DNA of 64,000 bases from Linanthus parryae (lineage: Eukaryota; Streptophyta; Magnoliopsida; Ericales; Polemoniaceae). The first letter of the stretch is position 1; every line of letters starts with the position of its first letter. Under the pieces are notes generated by a model. The model searched no databases, had not been told where the DNA came from, and saw nothing but the letters and a program-made list of their open reading frames with translations. The stretch lies in contig JALGPY010000009.1 in NCBI GenBank assembly GCA_023055425.1, positions 31,663,275-31,727,274 on the forward strand. Direction: 5' to 3'. A program made the translations under genes and the position numbers. Of this stretch, positions 22,001-32,497 are shown piece after piece.

Positions 22001-23035
22001 ATAGCTCGCACACGCCCACGGCCAACGCAACAACTTTTGCTCCATTCGCAACGCGCAGATCTATCTCCCCTTTAGCCAATCTTCTACTTCTCTTTAGATC
22101 CTGCACATTTCGACAAATGTGAGATCCACATCCAGTATCTAATACCCATGATGTAGAGACACTTAAATTGAAATCTATAACAAAAATACCTGGTGGTGGT
22201 GGAATCACTATTCCAAGCCTCTTGTCCTCCAGATATTTTGGGCATTTCCTCCTCCAGTGTCCAGGCTGACTGCAGCAGTGACACTCACCTTTAGTCACAC
22301 CATTGTCAATGCCACCAACAGGCTTAAGGGAAGGTTCCTTGGACTTGGCAACTGACTTTCCTTTTCCCTTGGAGGATGAGGCAAACCTTTTTCCCTTTCC
22401 TTTCTGTACCATCATAATGGCCTTGCCCTTACCCTTGTTGATGCTTTGTTCAGTTGTCCTCAACATATTGAGCAAATATGGCAGTGGTTTCACGATCTCG
22501 TTCATGTTATAGTTCATGATGAACTGTTCATAACTCTCAGGCAACGATTGCAACACGAGATCGGTTGCCAACTCTTGGCCGATCGGGAACCCCAGTCGGG
22601 CGAGATTCTCCCGATCATACGGAGTACATGGGGTCCCACCGGGTTCCCTTCTTCCAGATGACACTTCAACAATGCCTTAGAGACCTCATACCTCTCAACC
22701 CTTGTCTGCTCTTGGAAGAGCTGCTTCAGATGCTCGATCATATCGACAACATTCATGTTTTCGTGTTGCTTCTGAAGCTCAGAAGTCATGGTGCATAGCA
22801 TCAGGCAGGCCGCATCATTAGCGTTATCAACACGCTTTTGATACGCCTTTAGGGCTGCAGGTGTTTGGTTCTCTGGACCCGCTGGAACATGCTCCTCTAC
22901 TGCGTACAGTTTCTTCTCTTGCTTGAGAACGATTCTCAAGTTTCTGTACCAATCAAGGAAGTTGGTTCCAGAGAGCTTGTCCTTCTCAAGGATAGATCGT
23001 AGGGAATGTTGTGAACTCGATGAGTTGTTTGCCAT
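19092..23035 (-). pseudogene. Copia-2 gag-pol, broken
   Basis: Reads on the minus strand from MANNSSSSQH (Met at 23035). Gag runs to about 22530 and then shifts frame. A second piece (22664-21987) holds the zinc knuckle CHCCSQPGHWRRKC and the protease site VLDTGCGSH. A third (21956-21075) holds integrase with HTDVCGP, RSDRGGEY and VSERCN. A fourth (21071-20121) carries most of RT (KWVFKKK to LKQASRSW). A fifth (20085-19450) starts at the YVDD block and enters RNase H. A sixth (19562-19179) completes RNase H. At least five disabling changes separate these pieces, so it is not functional. It aligns along its whole length with the intact Copia-1 polyprotein. Confidence 0.92.
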
Positions 23036-23065
23036 TTGGAATTCTACAAAAAGCAAAATACGCAA

Positions 23066-24712
23066 GTTTTAGTATTTGTGAAATTTTGACTATATTCAAT
23101 AATGGCTAGTTTATCAAATATAGCTCCCACTATTTTTCTAGCGATTAATAACCCTCAAGATATTAATGCGGAAAATATCCTTATATTTTCTAGTGGGCCA
23201 AGATCGATGTTTCATCTCCTTATGAGCTTGCTTTGGCAAGTCACCCATAATTTGACTACTTTAGGTAGGAACAATTCCAATTGCATCCCTTATGCAACTC
23301 TTGGTTCAATTGGGCAAATAACTCTTTATTTATCCATCCATATGGATAATCTCAATTGATTGCCTCTAGGTTTCTTAATCATATTAGTAGCCTAGTTGTG
23401 TTCAACCTCTTATTTAAACAATTGCACATTACTAGCTTGTGCCATCGCATTCCATCATTATTAACCAAGTCGCCATGCTTTGGCACGCACGAACTTGATA
23501 AATCATGATGATAATGAGTGTTTAAATAACGATAAGGCAAGAACACAATATTTGAATTTTGAGGGATTTTAAATTCAATTTTAACTGTTTTGTTGATCAA
23601 TATCAACTAATGTATCTATTTGAGTTTGGGCACAACTCCAAATAATAGATCCGGGTTGTCTAATTATCTTATTATCCTAATTGCATGCATCATCCATACA
23701 CCAACCACAAAATAATAAGACAATAAAATAAACAACCCCAAAACAAAAATAAAACGTGATGTGAATATGGCCTTTTCTAGATAAGATTATTCCAAGCCAA
23801 TGGAATTATCTATGAACCCTAAAAGCAAACACATCTCCATGCGTCTTGATCTTTCGGTCCATCCTTCATAGTCATGTGGAATGCTCCATGCTCCATGCTC
23901 CATCTTTTGTGGCTCCTTTTGGCTTTGGGCTTCTTTTCTTCAATCTTGGCTAACAATCTACTCTATCTAGCACTAGCTAATCAACTATACTAAATAAAAT
24001 AAATCTCACAAGTTGAGACAAAAATGGCTAGCAGGCCATAAAACCCTAATTGATTATTACAATTAATTGATCAGCTCGTAGGCCGTAAACCAAACCACAA
24101 AAATTAAACATCCACAACAAACCACATCGTAAGGCCATATCATATCACCATGCGATTTGCACATAAACATTTAAGATCCAATTTTAACGCGCTTGGTCAA
24201 TTTTAATTGATTTTAGGATATTCTAGGGTTAAAACGGTCCATGGGGCCCAACAATCTAATTTCCCGGGCCAAAAAGAGAACCGCAAAGGCCTTGGGCCGG
24301 CGGGCACCTAGCCCACGCGGCTAGGCCGCAGGATAGGGCTGCCCCGGCCCCTAGGCCGATCCTTGCTTGGGTGGCAAGCAAGGAGGAGCGGTCCCTCGGG
24401 GGGGGGGGGGGGGGGCGAACCTCCTTTGGGAGTTGTTTCCAAAACAACTCCCTTGCTTGGTGCCCAAGTTTGGTTGTTTTCTCGTATGGGAAGAACTCCT
24501 TCTTCCATAAGGATGCCCAAACCCTAGATCTAAGATCCTAAAATTTCTCAAACTCACTACTCCAATGTAAAAACTAGGTCTTGTTATGATATATTATTGA
24601 CAAATTGCATCATATGCTTGATTTGTCTTGTATTACGCGATAAACAACAATTTGAAGGTGTAAAACTATAAAAACGTAACACATAAACCACGTTTATGCT
24701 CTACGACCTGTG
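23066..24712 (-). other. Copia-2 untranslated leader
   Basis: No gene. Related to the Copia-1 and Copia-3 leaders (for example the acggcc..cgagctgatc phrase read on the minus strand near 24070). It contains a G run of about 18 bases near 24400 and a GC-rich patch at 24290-24420. Confidence 0.7.
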
Positions 24713-24725
24713 AGTCTCATACTAC
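24712..24725 (-). other. Copia-2 primer-binding site, degenerate
   Basis: On the minus strand the base order corresponds to the tRNA-iMet site TGGTATCAGAGCC but with several substitutions (plus strand gagtctcatactac). This is consistent with an old, inactive copy. Confidence 0.6.
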
Positions 24726-26144
24726 TGTAGGGTTTTGATTCATGGATGCGCAACGGAAACATAAACAAACATAACCCATATAAAACCCTCCGAGGATCAC
24801 AAGTCAAGAGACATAACGATGGTAAGAGAAGAAATCAATAACACACCTTAGGGTTTCTCCTTTGATGACCTCAAATGCGAATTGTGTCACGTTCTCTATA
24901 TTTGATCCGCGCCTAGAGTTGAATACTAGATCTTCCAATCCTTGGTGCTAGCCCGGAATGAGGAAGAGGAAGAAGAATAACGCAAAACGAGACGAAACAA
25001 GGAGGTTTCGGCCTCCTTATGGCCGACGGGGACGGGCGGCGGCTCCTCTTTGTTGCTTTCTCTCTCCTTTTTGTTCTGTCCGACTCAAGTTATGATCAAT
25101 AAGGTCATAAGTGTGGGAAGGAAGGAAGGAAGGAGTGTCCTTTATATAGTCCAACAAATCATTGCCAACTACCTAAAGGACTTATTCTAGTCCTACTAGA
25201 ATTCAATTTAGTCCCTTCCTTGCAAATTAGTCCTACTAAGTTTGTAAGGTATTGCAAAGTGATCCTTCCAATTAATTATTCCTATTAATTAATTCTCAAA
25301 TCTAGCCCAACTCTATATAGCGTGTGACCCCCATAGGTTCTATCTAGTTGGTTGCAACAATTTGCTAATATGGAGCGGTTTCTGGCAAAACATCCATTCT
25401 AGCCAACTAATAGAATAGTCATCTTGACAAACCTTGTACAAGTAATTGTCTCATCCCTTTGTCTCCATATCCGGATTGGACACGAGACATACAAGTCACA
25501 CTCGTATATCCAACCCACAGTTTCTCGATCCATGGGAATAGCCTTATTCGTGCAATTAACATCAATATCCCATATTGATTTGTTTGAGTCTGGCCAGACA
25601 TTCTATAAGCACTATCCCTCGAGTGGCCTAGGATATTTGCTCCCGTTATGTGGGAGGGACAAATTCTGTCTACGTCCACTACGATCTCTAAGCTTGCTTC
25701 TTATTGTATTCGGTACACGCCTTTATAACTACCCAATTACGGTGTAGCGTTTAACGCTACCAAAATCATAATAATCCACAACTAGAATATCTAGCGACTT
25801 CAAGTCTAAGGATGACAATACCATTGTACCACGAGAAGCGCTTGTGACTTAACATAACGTGTATGTATCCTTCTCGGAGATGGGTCAATCCAGTGCGTCA
25901 TTACCCTTAATGCACACCTATGTGTTGGATCATGATATCTCCATATCAATCCAACCACATACTAGTCTATAGATGATTGTCATGTTAATCATTATACTGG
26001 ACTAGGGATATTTAAGATAAACAACACAATTGTAAATCTAAGGACTTCATTATATTAAATATCCAATAAATAATAAAATGAATTTTTCTAGCCACAAATA
26101 AATTCATACTAAAATAGATTGCCTCTTGGGCATCTATTCCAACA
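24726..26144 (-). repeat. Copia-2 5' LTR
   Basis: Minus strand TGTTGGAATAGATGCC...AAAACCCTACA, 1419 bp, the same length as its partner. TATA-like box at 25141-25148 (minus). Confidence 0.9.
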
Positions 26145-27060
26145 GTTATGTGCTTATGCAAACATATCAGGACCTTCCTAATATACTCAGCTACAAGATC
26201 AAGTAAATATCCTTGAAGATATTGAGCAACTAACCGTTGGGAAGAGTTGTTAGATAAGTCAAGATCTGCAGCTAACTTTTAGGAAAGTATGATCTGAGAA
26301 GATCTTGAAGATATGCTATTTAAACAAGCTGAATAAGAGGGAATGAGAAAAAGATTGTCAAGAGACACACGAATACAGAGACTCAGAACACTCTCAGGAT
26401 TGACAAGCACCATAGAAGGAGATTCATTTCACTCAATCCATTCCACATAAGATCACTGCATATTCAACTGCTACATCAGTTCTCAGTGTTCTTATTTCTT
26501 GATCTATATTTGTATATCATTCAGATAATACTTGCTACATTTATTCTCGTGAGTTGTTCAAGTGAACAATAGAGAATTCTTGTTGAATCATTTAGCTAGA
26601 GCAGGTACTAGATAGGTTAGTGAGAACCACAAGTTGTAACAGAGTAAAGGAACTCTCTATGCTTGAGATATAGGGCTTAGCTTTTGATTAATAAGAATTG
26701 AGTTGAAAATCCTGCAGGGATCAAATCCCTGAGGTAGAGACGTAGGTCCAAGTGGACTGAACTCTATAAATCTCTATGTCTCTTGAATTATTTTTTTGCT
26801 CTATACTTAGTCTATTTGCAGCACAAAATAGGTTTTCGGTTCAAGGATTTGAAAGGCATTTCAAGGCCTTGAAAACTCTCAGTTTTTTCTTTGTTAACTG
26901 TTTTGATTCCAAGGACTTGAAACTCAGTTCAAGGCCTTGAAATACTCACAGCTTTCTACAAGCTCCTTTGAAACCAATCTTTTAGCAAAAGTTATAAAAA
27001 ATTTCATACTCTATTCACCCCCCCCCCCACCTTCTAGAGTATTGATCATGTTTTACTACC
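26145..27060 (+). repeat. Right part of Sirevirus-like LTR fragment
   Basis: Ends near 27010-27050 with ctattcaccccccccccaccttctagag. A C-rich ending of this kind is typical of plant Sirevirus LTRs. Earlier it carries two perfect TTCAAGGCCTTGAA palindromes and tcaaatccctgaggtag. No intact coding sequence. Probably a solo or truncated LTR interrupted by Copia-2. Confidence 0.5.
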
Positions 27061-27825
27061 TACATTACTGTCTTTAAAAATATTATTTTCTCATGGGCAC
27101 CAACCTCCATGGAATTTCACAAATTTGTGATTTGTACGATCTTATTTGTAACTAGTTACTTTTCAACTCACATTTTGTTGTGCCTTAGTCCCCAAGACTA
27201 AAGCAACATTATCATCATTCTCACAACGAGATCATTAAACTTATGAGAATTTATCATGACCCATATGATAACATGTTTCTCATTTTAGAAGTCTCACGCT
27301 CAAAAGCGGACATAAACCTCAACATTATTCTCACGCTTAACGGCGGACATATAATATTTACATATATCCCATGCTTAGTGACGAATATGTAATATCTACA
27401 TGGATCTCACGCTTAACATCGGATATGTAGTATTCGCGTAGATTGTAATTTATGCTTTTGGTTGTTAGTACTTTGAGTACTATACATTATGCTCTAAATA
27501 TTTAAATGATTATGTAACCCGAGCAATTGTTTACGCATGCGTTGACTTTGTTTTGGCCATTAATTATCTGGTCAACACTTTTTCCTTATATTAACCCATA
27601 TGATTTTTAAAGCGGATAATATTTAATCATTAATTGTAGGGTCATTAGATTATATTAAGGTACATTTAGCTACTTCCGGAGCTATATGCCTCTTCCAGGA
27701 CTATTTGGTTACCAACATTCTTTTTGATCAATACCGATGATAATATTTCAAGATTTTCCTCGCAATATTGTATTCACATCTTGTAGAGAAATATATCCAC
27801 ATCCCAACTTATTTAGGATGTTTTG

Positions 27826-28965
27826 ATTTCATGTTCCTCTTCAGGAGGATCGACATAACTACACAAGCAAACCTCTTATGCTGAAAGTTTATAACCAAAT
27901 TGACGCATATAAATAACTTTTGTCCAACTCATGGACTAAGAACATCTTCAGGGTGCTCTACTTGAATAAATGACAATTCTATAAACACTATATTACTAAA
28001 CAAGGCACCCAAAAAAAATATAATGCGTAAACGATACATGAAATAAACTATGCAACCTCTTCAGGAGGTTTGATCATTTTGATCATTATTTGATTTGTAC
28101 CAATCTCTTCAGGAGATCACTAAATATAGTATTTCATAACTTCATGTTATGGAAGTCATAACTACTGTTTATGATTGATATCATGTAACATGTTACTTCA
28201 GGAACAAATTACATAGCTATATATAACTATCGATAGCCCCTACGAACCCACTTTTGAGATTTTCATTTTTTTATCCATGATAATCCAAGAACAAACTAAT
28301 GTTCAAGAATGAATTGTGTATAAATAGAATAAAGTAAGATAACAAAGCATGACCTCTTCAGGAGGTTTAGAACAAAAGTACAGTCTCTTCAGGAGATGTA
28401 GTTATAATTATGACTTCAGGTCATAGGAAAATTGTTGTAACTTCATATTCTGATCAAACATCATGTAATTCACAACTACAAGTATGAGAAACATGAGATC
28501 AATACATAATTTAGAGACCTCTTCGGAAGGTTTCATTATCAAATTTTATTCATATCTTCAGGAGATGTAATATTATATTATGACTTCAGGTCATAGAAAA
28601 CTGTAACGTGGCTATATATAAATATCGGTAGCCAACCCCTATGAACCCACTTCGGGATTTCCTTTTTTTATCCATAATAATTAAAGAACAAAACAAATAT
28701 TCAAGAATGAATTGCGTATAAATAGAATAAAGTAAAATAACAAAGCATGACCTCTTCAGGAGGTTTAGAATAATTATTGTCTCTTTAGGAGATGTAGTTA
28801 TAATTATGACGTCATCTCATAGGAAAAATTGTCGCAACTTCAGATTGCGATCAAACATCATGTAATTCATAACGACAGGTGTGGAAAACATGAGATCAAT
28901 ACATAATTTAGAGACCTCGGCTGGAGGTTTCATGATCTAATTTTAGTCATCTCTTCAGGAAATGT
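27826..28965. repeat. Interspersed CTCTTCAGGAG hairpin motifs
   Basis: At least ten copies in about 1.1 kb, near 27838, 28059, 28106, 28351, 28383, 28518, 28554, 28750, 28783, 28915 and 28948. Two alternating flavours, ACCTCTTCAGGAGGT and TCTCTTCAGGAGAT, each form a 5-6 bp stem with a short loop. Changes in one arm are sometimes matched in the other (gg..cc versus ag..ct). Confidence 0.7.
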
Positions 28966-29000
28966 AATATTATATTTTGACTTCAGATATGGACCATAAC
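28195..29000. repeat. Tandem duplication, two units of about 398 bp
   Basis: The block containing tagaataaagta..ataacaaagcatgacctc occurs at about 28327 and again about 398 bp later, with the flanking order kept: gctatatata.., cgaacccactt, the hairpin motifs, and atgagatcaatacataatttagagacctc. The copies are diverged, perhaps 85%. Confidence 0.75.
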
Positions 29001-29223
29001 TTTTTTTAACGTATTAATACCCTTAAACCAATACATGATCCTCAATTGAAAGCCTGTTCAGAAGAATTAAATTTAAATTCTATAATTAAAATAATAAACT
29101 AACGTGGAAAGATTGAAGGAAAAACAAATGGACATAAATATATCGGACACTAAATAGAGCATTATATCCATTTAGTTCTAGATATATAGATGAAAATACT
29201 TAGGTGCCCAATATTAGGGACAG

Positions 29224-29523
29224 TGATACAGGTCAACAGTATCGTACAAATCAGTCGTGTAATCATTATGGTTATTAATATTATTTATTTAGTATTAGTT
29301 AATTATTTATTTTATTGTATTAATTAATTAAATAGTTGGACTGTGTTATCTTTATTCTCGGGCCCGTTAGCTCAATCAGTTTAAGTTTAAGGTTAGCTTT
29401 ATTTTTTATTTATATAGTTGTAATCTTCATTTTATAATCAATCAAAGAGGAAATTAAAGTGTGTGTGTTTTTATTTTCTTTTTTGTGTTCGTGTGTGTGC
29501 TTGATCGATACTTTATAGTATCA
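29224..29523 (+). repeat. LARD-like 5' LTR
   Basis: 300 bp, TGATACAGG...TTATAGTATCA. It shares long blocks with 31460-31762, notably tagtattagttaattatttatttt and ttgtaatcttcattttataatcaatcaaag. Confidence 0.75.
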
Positions 29524-29540
29524 CTTGGTGCTCGATCGAT

Positions 29541-30169
29541 ACTTATTAGTAGGGCTGAAAGGAAAACCGAATAAACCGGTCAAACCGACTGAACCAAACC
29601 GAAATGATTGGTTTTGGATGGTTTTTTTGGATGTTCGGTTTATCAACGGTTCAATTTTTCACAAACCGGTCTATTCGGTTTGGTTTTCGGTTTGTAAAAT
29701 TATCACACCGCACTAAACCGAACCGAACCGATATGTGCGTAACGTACTTTTTACTACAATGCGTATTGCGTAAAATATATTAAATAATCAAGAAAAGAGA
29801 AACAAGAGTAGATAGATTCAATTAAAATAGTTATGGTAATCTTAATCTTCTCAATTTCTCTCATGTTTCATCATATTTTCTCTCTACAACGACAGTTGTG
29901 TACATTTTTTTAAGTCTCTTCAATTTATTTTTCACTTAAAACTTGAAATTCGTTGACAAAGTAGTATTAAATATCCATTCGATAATTTTTATGCAAACCG
30001 ACCGCACCGAACCGAACAAAACCGATATTTTTCGGTTTGGTTCGGTTCGGTTCATCCTTTGAAATGGTTTGGTTTGGTTATAAAATTAGTAAACCGATGT
30101 ATTCCGTTCGGTTTATGATTTTAACAAAAATCGCACCAAACCGAACCGCTTACACCCCTACTTTTTAGT
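29541..30169. mobile_element. MITE with CGGTT-rich arms
   Basis: Element 29551-30159 starts AGGGCTGAAAG and ends CTTACACCCCT (11-bp inverted termini, about two mismatches). It is flanked by ACTTATTAGT and ACTTTTTAGT, a candidate 9-10 bp duplication with one change. Both arms are crowded with accg/cggt repeats, so the whole 609 bp could fold back. The duplication length fits Mutator-like elements better than hAT, but the termini are common in plant hAT-type MITEs; the class is uncertain. Confidence 0.6.
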
Positions 30170-30187
30170 ATCTCAACTGGTGAGATC

Positions 30188-30592
30188 ATGTCGGACTCAA
30201 CTCTGACTACGGTTGACTTGCTTACGCAAATCTTAGATGAAAAACTCATGGTTTTCGATGTCCGTTTGGAAGCTAGATTCGAACGTAAAATTTTGGACTT
30301 TGAGACGAACATGAGTAAACGAATCGCACGCCTTGAAGCCTGCGTGATTGAACTAGAAAGTCGACATGCTCTTCAAGCGCCAACGCAGCCAATAGAACGG
30401 CAACATCAACTGCTACCCACGGTCCTCCCGATCCTGCAACAGCCACTCCAGAAACCATCGCCGATGGTTGTCGCTGATCCAAACGAACCACAACAACTGG
30501 CGCAAGACCCAATCTTCCATGCCGATACCCTGCAAGCAGCGCCTTCAATCTGTCTTGCAATCGTCAGCAGCTTCACCCCGACCGCCGAATAG
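30188..30592 (+). CDS. Gag-like N-terminal fragment of the LARD-like element
   Basis: A 134-residue frame. Residues 1-60 (LLTQILDEKLMVFDVRLEARFERKILDFETNMSKRIARLEACV region) look like an amphipathic coiled coil, as seen at the start of gag in plant Ty3-type elements. The rest is rich in Pro and Gln. There is no zinc knuckle, and the frame ends with nothing recognisable after it. It starts shortly after the primer-site region of the LARD-like element. It is probably a gag remnant of the autonomous parent; a host gene is unlikely. Confidence 0.4.
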   Translation: MSDSTLTTVDLLTQILDEKLMVFDVRLEARFERKILDFETNMSKRIARLEACVIELESRHALQAPTQPIERQHQLLPTVLPILQQPLQKPSPMVVADPNEPQQLAQDPIFHADTLQAAPSICLAIVSSFTPTAE

Positions 30593-31459
30593 AACTACCC
30601 CCAACAAGCCACTTCCGACCCCAATACCGCCCTCCAGGTGGTGCAAACCCCTTCGCTGCAATTACAGCAGTCGTTTCCAGCACCACCACTGCCAGAATCC
30701 AAACCACGGGACCCTGCAGAAAACCCACTGTCGGGCACTTCCCTGAAGCCCATCAACCCTCCAATCGCCTAGCCCCAAAGAGACGACAGCCAATTCGTCC
30801 AGCCAGACCCACCAAAAACCCCTAATTCCACCAGAGAAATCAATCCGACCCTCCCTCCGCCATTAAAGCTTCAAACCACGACCTCTCCGCCACAGCCGAA
30901 ACCCCCAGACCTGGTTTCAAACCTCCCTTCGATTTCTCCACCACCACTCCAGGCGAGGATTTCAACTCTCGCCTACTATGGCAGCTACTACGAATTCTAG
31001 CTTCTCCCACCGTCCACGGCGTTCCACCGGCGTTGGAACCACATCCACAGCACCCAACTACCATCTGGTACGGCCACAATCCAATATCCCCGTCATATTT
31101 TCATCCCCAGCATTGCCAGCAAGATGAAGTAGTTAGGGCTGAAATCCCTCTTGGGCTCCACTCCACATTTGGGCTTCAGGTTTCATTTGGGCCCAATTCC
31201 ATAACAAGACCCCCATACAACTAATTGTGGGCTTGATTCTCATTCTGGGCTCACCTGGTTTGGACAGCCACACATCCACCCTATGAGACCAGCCCAATAA
31301 CCCACACGGCTACAATTCTAAAAGCCCACAGCTATTTTGGGCCTACTTCTTCTGGGCTGAACAACATTTGGGCCTCATTCTGCAAGTGAAAATTTCGGAT
31401 ATCATTACCACAACTGCGATCCGTCGTGAGAACACGGCATTTTTCAAGCGCGGGAGAGT
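30593..31459 (+). other. Non-coding interior of the LARD-like element
   Basis: C-rich and proline-coding-like at first (30600-31060), then with many gggcc/gcccac motifs (31140-31380). No domain in any frame. Confidence 0.5.
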
Positions 31460-31762
31460 TGATACATGGCAACCTTATCGTACTGATCATCTGTATTATC
31501 ATTATCCTTATTAATATTATTTATTTAGTATTAGTTAATTATTTATTTTATTTCGTTAATTACTTAAATAATTAGACCAGGTTATCTTTATTTCCGGACA
31601 CGTTAGGTCGAACAATTTAGGTTTAGGGTTAGCTTTATTTTCTATTTAAACAGTTGTAATCTTCATTTTATAATCAATCAAAGAAGAAATTAAAGTGTGT
31701 GTATTTTTATTTTCGTGTTTTTGTTCATATGTGTGCCCGATTGATACTTTTTTTTAGTATCA
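31460..31762 (+). repeat. LARD-like 3' LTR
   Basis: 303 bp, TGATACATGG...TTAGTATCA, directly after the purine tract gcgggagagt. Confidence 0.75.
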
Positions 31763-31846
31763 TAAATGATGTTTTGACTAAGTAGATTTGAATAAAAAAA
31801 TATGCCAAGAAAAAGAATTAATTGAACTCTCACATATATACATAAC

Positions 31847-31869
31847 AAAAACTGTCTGAAGATATTTCT

Positions 31870-31909
<40 letters not shown>

Positions 31910-31920
31910 GTCTGAAGATA
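31847..31920 (+). repeat. Poly(A) tract flanked by a short direct repeat
   Basis: AAAACTGTCTGAAGATA occurs on both sides (31847-31864 and 31904-31920) of TTTCTC plus 37 or more A. The layout is that of a retroposed insert with almost nothing but its tail. Confidence 0.7.
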
Positions 31921-32490
31921 GAAACTCTCTCTAGGTTTCGAGAGAGATAGAGAGTCAGTCGGTAGGGTCGAGAGAGTCACATATCTACATGTCAAGGTCA
32001 TCCTCTAGGCAAGGGTAGCTAGAGAAAGGATGTCGGATCAAGACAATTCACATCGGAGTGAGAACTGAAACCATACAGTTTCACTACATGAGGTTGAGTC
32101 GAGACAATTTTAACGAAACGTCGGTCAAAATATCCTGAGCTCATCAAACGGCACTAGGTGGGGTCAAATACGGTGTGAGCCGAGACGAAGCGCCAAAACG
32201 ACCTGTGAACGAGGGTGAGAAACTCTAAAGAACTAAGTACCAAACCAAGAAGTCTTAATCTCGAAAATCAGAGCACGAAAATGAATTCAGAACGCTGAAA
32301 AACCTTGGGTAAGATGGTGAGATGAACCGACCACTGGATTACGACGAAGCTAAGCACAGTCGGAGGGTTTATCTCGGTGTGGCAACGATTGATGAACAAA
32401 CTAAAGGAAACTCAAGTGAACGAACAATTACTAGCCGCCCGCTAGAGGCGGGAGTGCGGTTTAGGTTATCAGGAAATTAGAACTCTGATA
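31921..32490. other. Unassigned sequence
   Basis: No ORF over 60 codons with recognisable content. It may be the start of the internal region of a degraded minus-strand copia element whose primer-site-like sequence lies at 32481. Confidence 0.3.
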
Positions 32491-32497
32491 ACATGTT
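32481..32497 (-). other. Primer-site-like sequence of a degraded copia element
   Basis: The minus strand reads AACATGTTATCAGAGTTC, close to the usual TGGTATCAGAGT site. An LTR would lie to the right (32498 onwards), but no partner was found. Confidence 0.35.

Larger units (their letters stand above)
17659..26144 (-). mobile_element. Copia-2: full-length but decayed Ty1/copia element
   Basis: 8486 bp on the minus strand with two 1419-bp LTRs and the full gag-pol order, but with several stops and frameshifts. Flanks are TTTAT (17654-17658) and GTTAT (26145-26149), a probable 5-bp target duplication with one change. LTRs are about 95-97% identical by eye, with small indels, so it is clearly older than Copia-1. 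The polyprotein is closely related to Copia-1 throughout. Confidence 0.93.
27061..29223. other. Non-coding retroelement-derived region with hairpin motifs
   Basis: No ORF of interest. It is dominated by repeats of the hairpin-like motif CTCTTCAGGAG and contains a 398-bp tandem duplication. The phrases recur in plant LTR-element internal regions; it may continue the minus-strand element whose LTR lies at 16721-16920. Confidence 0.4.
29224..31762 (+). mobile_element. Non-autonomous LTR element (LARD-like) with nested MITE
   Basis: Two direct repeats of about 300 bp with TGATAC...GTATCA ends bound a 1.9-kb interior that lacks protease, RT, integrase and RNase H. A purine-rich gcgggagagt lies just before the right LTR. 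The region at 31420-31459 resembles the 3' end of plant Ty3-type elements. The LTRs are only about 85% identical. No matching 5-bp target duplication was seen, so it is old or rearranged. Confidence 0.65.

Noticed and set aside
27826..28965. CRISPR-like array
   Set aside because: Motifs are 11-15 bp with irregular spacing and mutual variation, in a plant transposon context; spacers are not unique or uniform.
29525..30120. Repeated accg/cggt motifs as a gene or promoter cluster
   Set aside because: They are the fold-back arms of a MITE with inverted ends and a probable target duplication.
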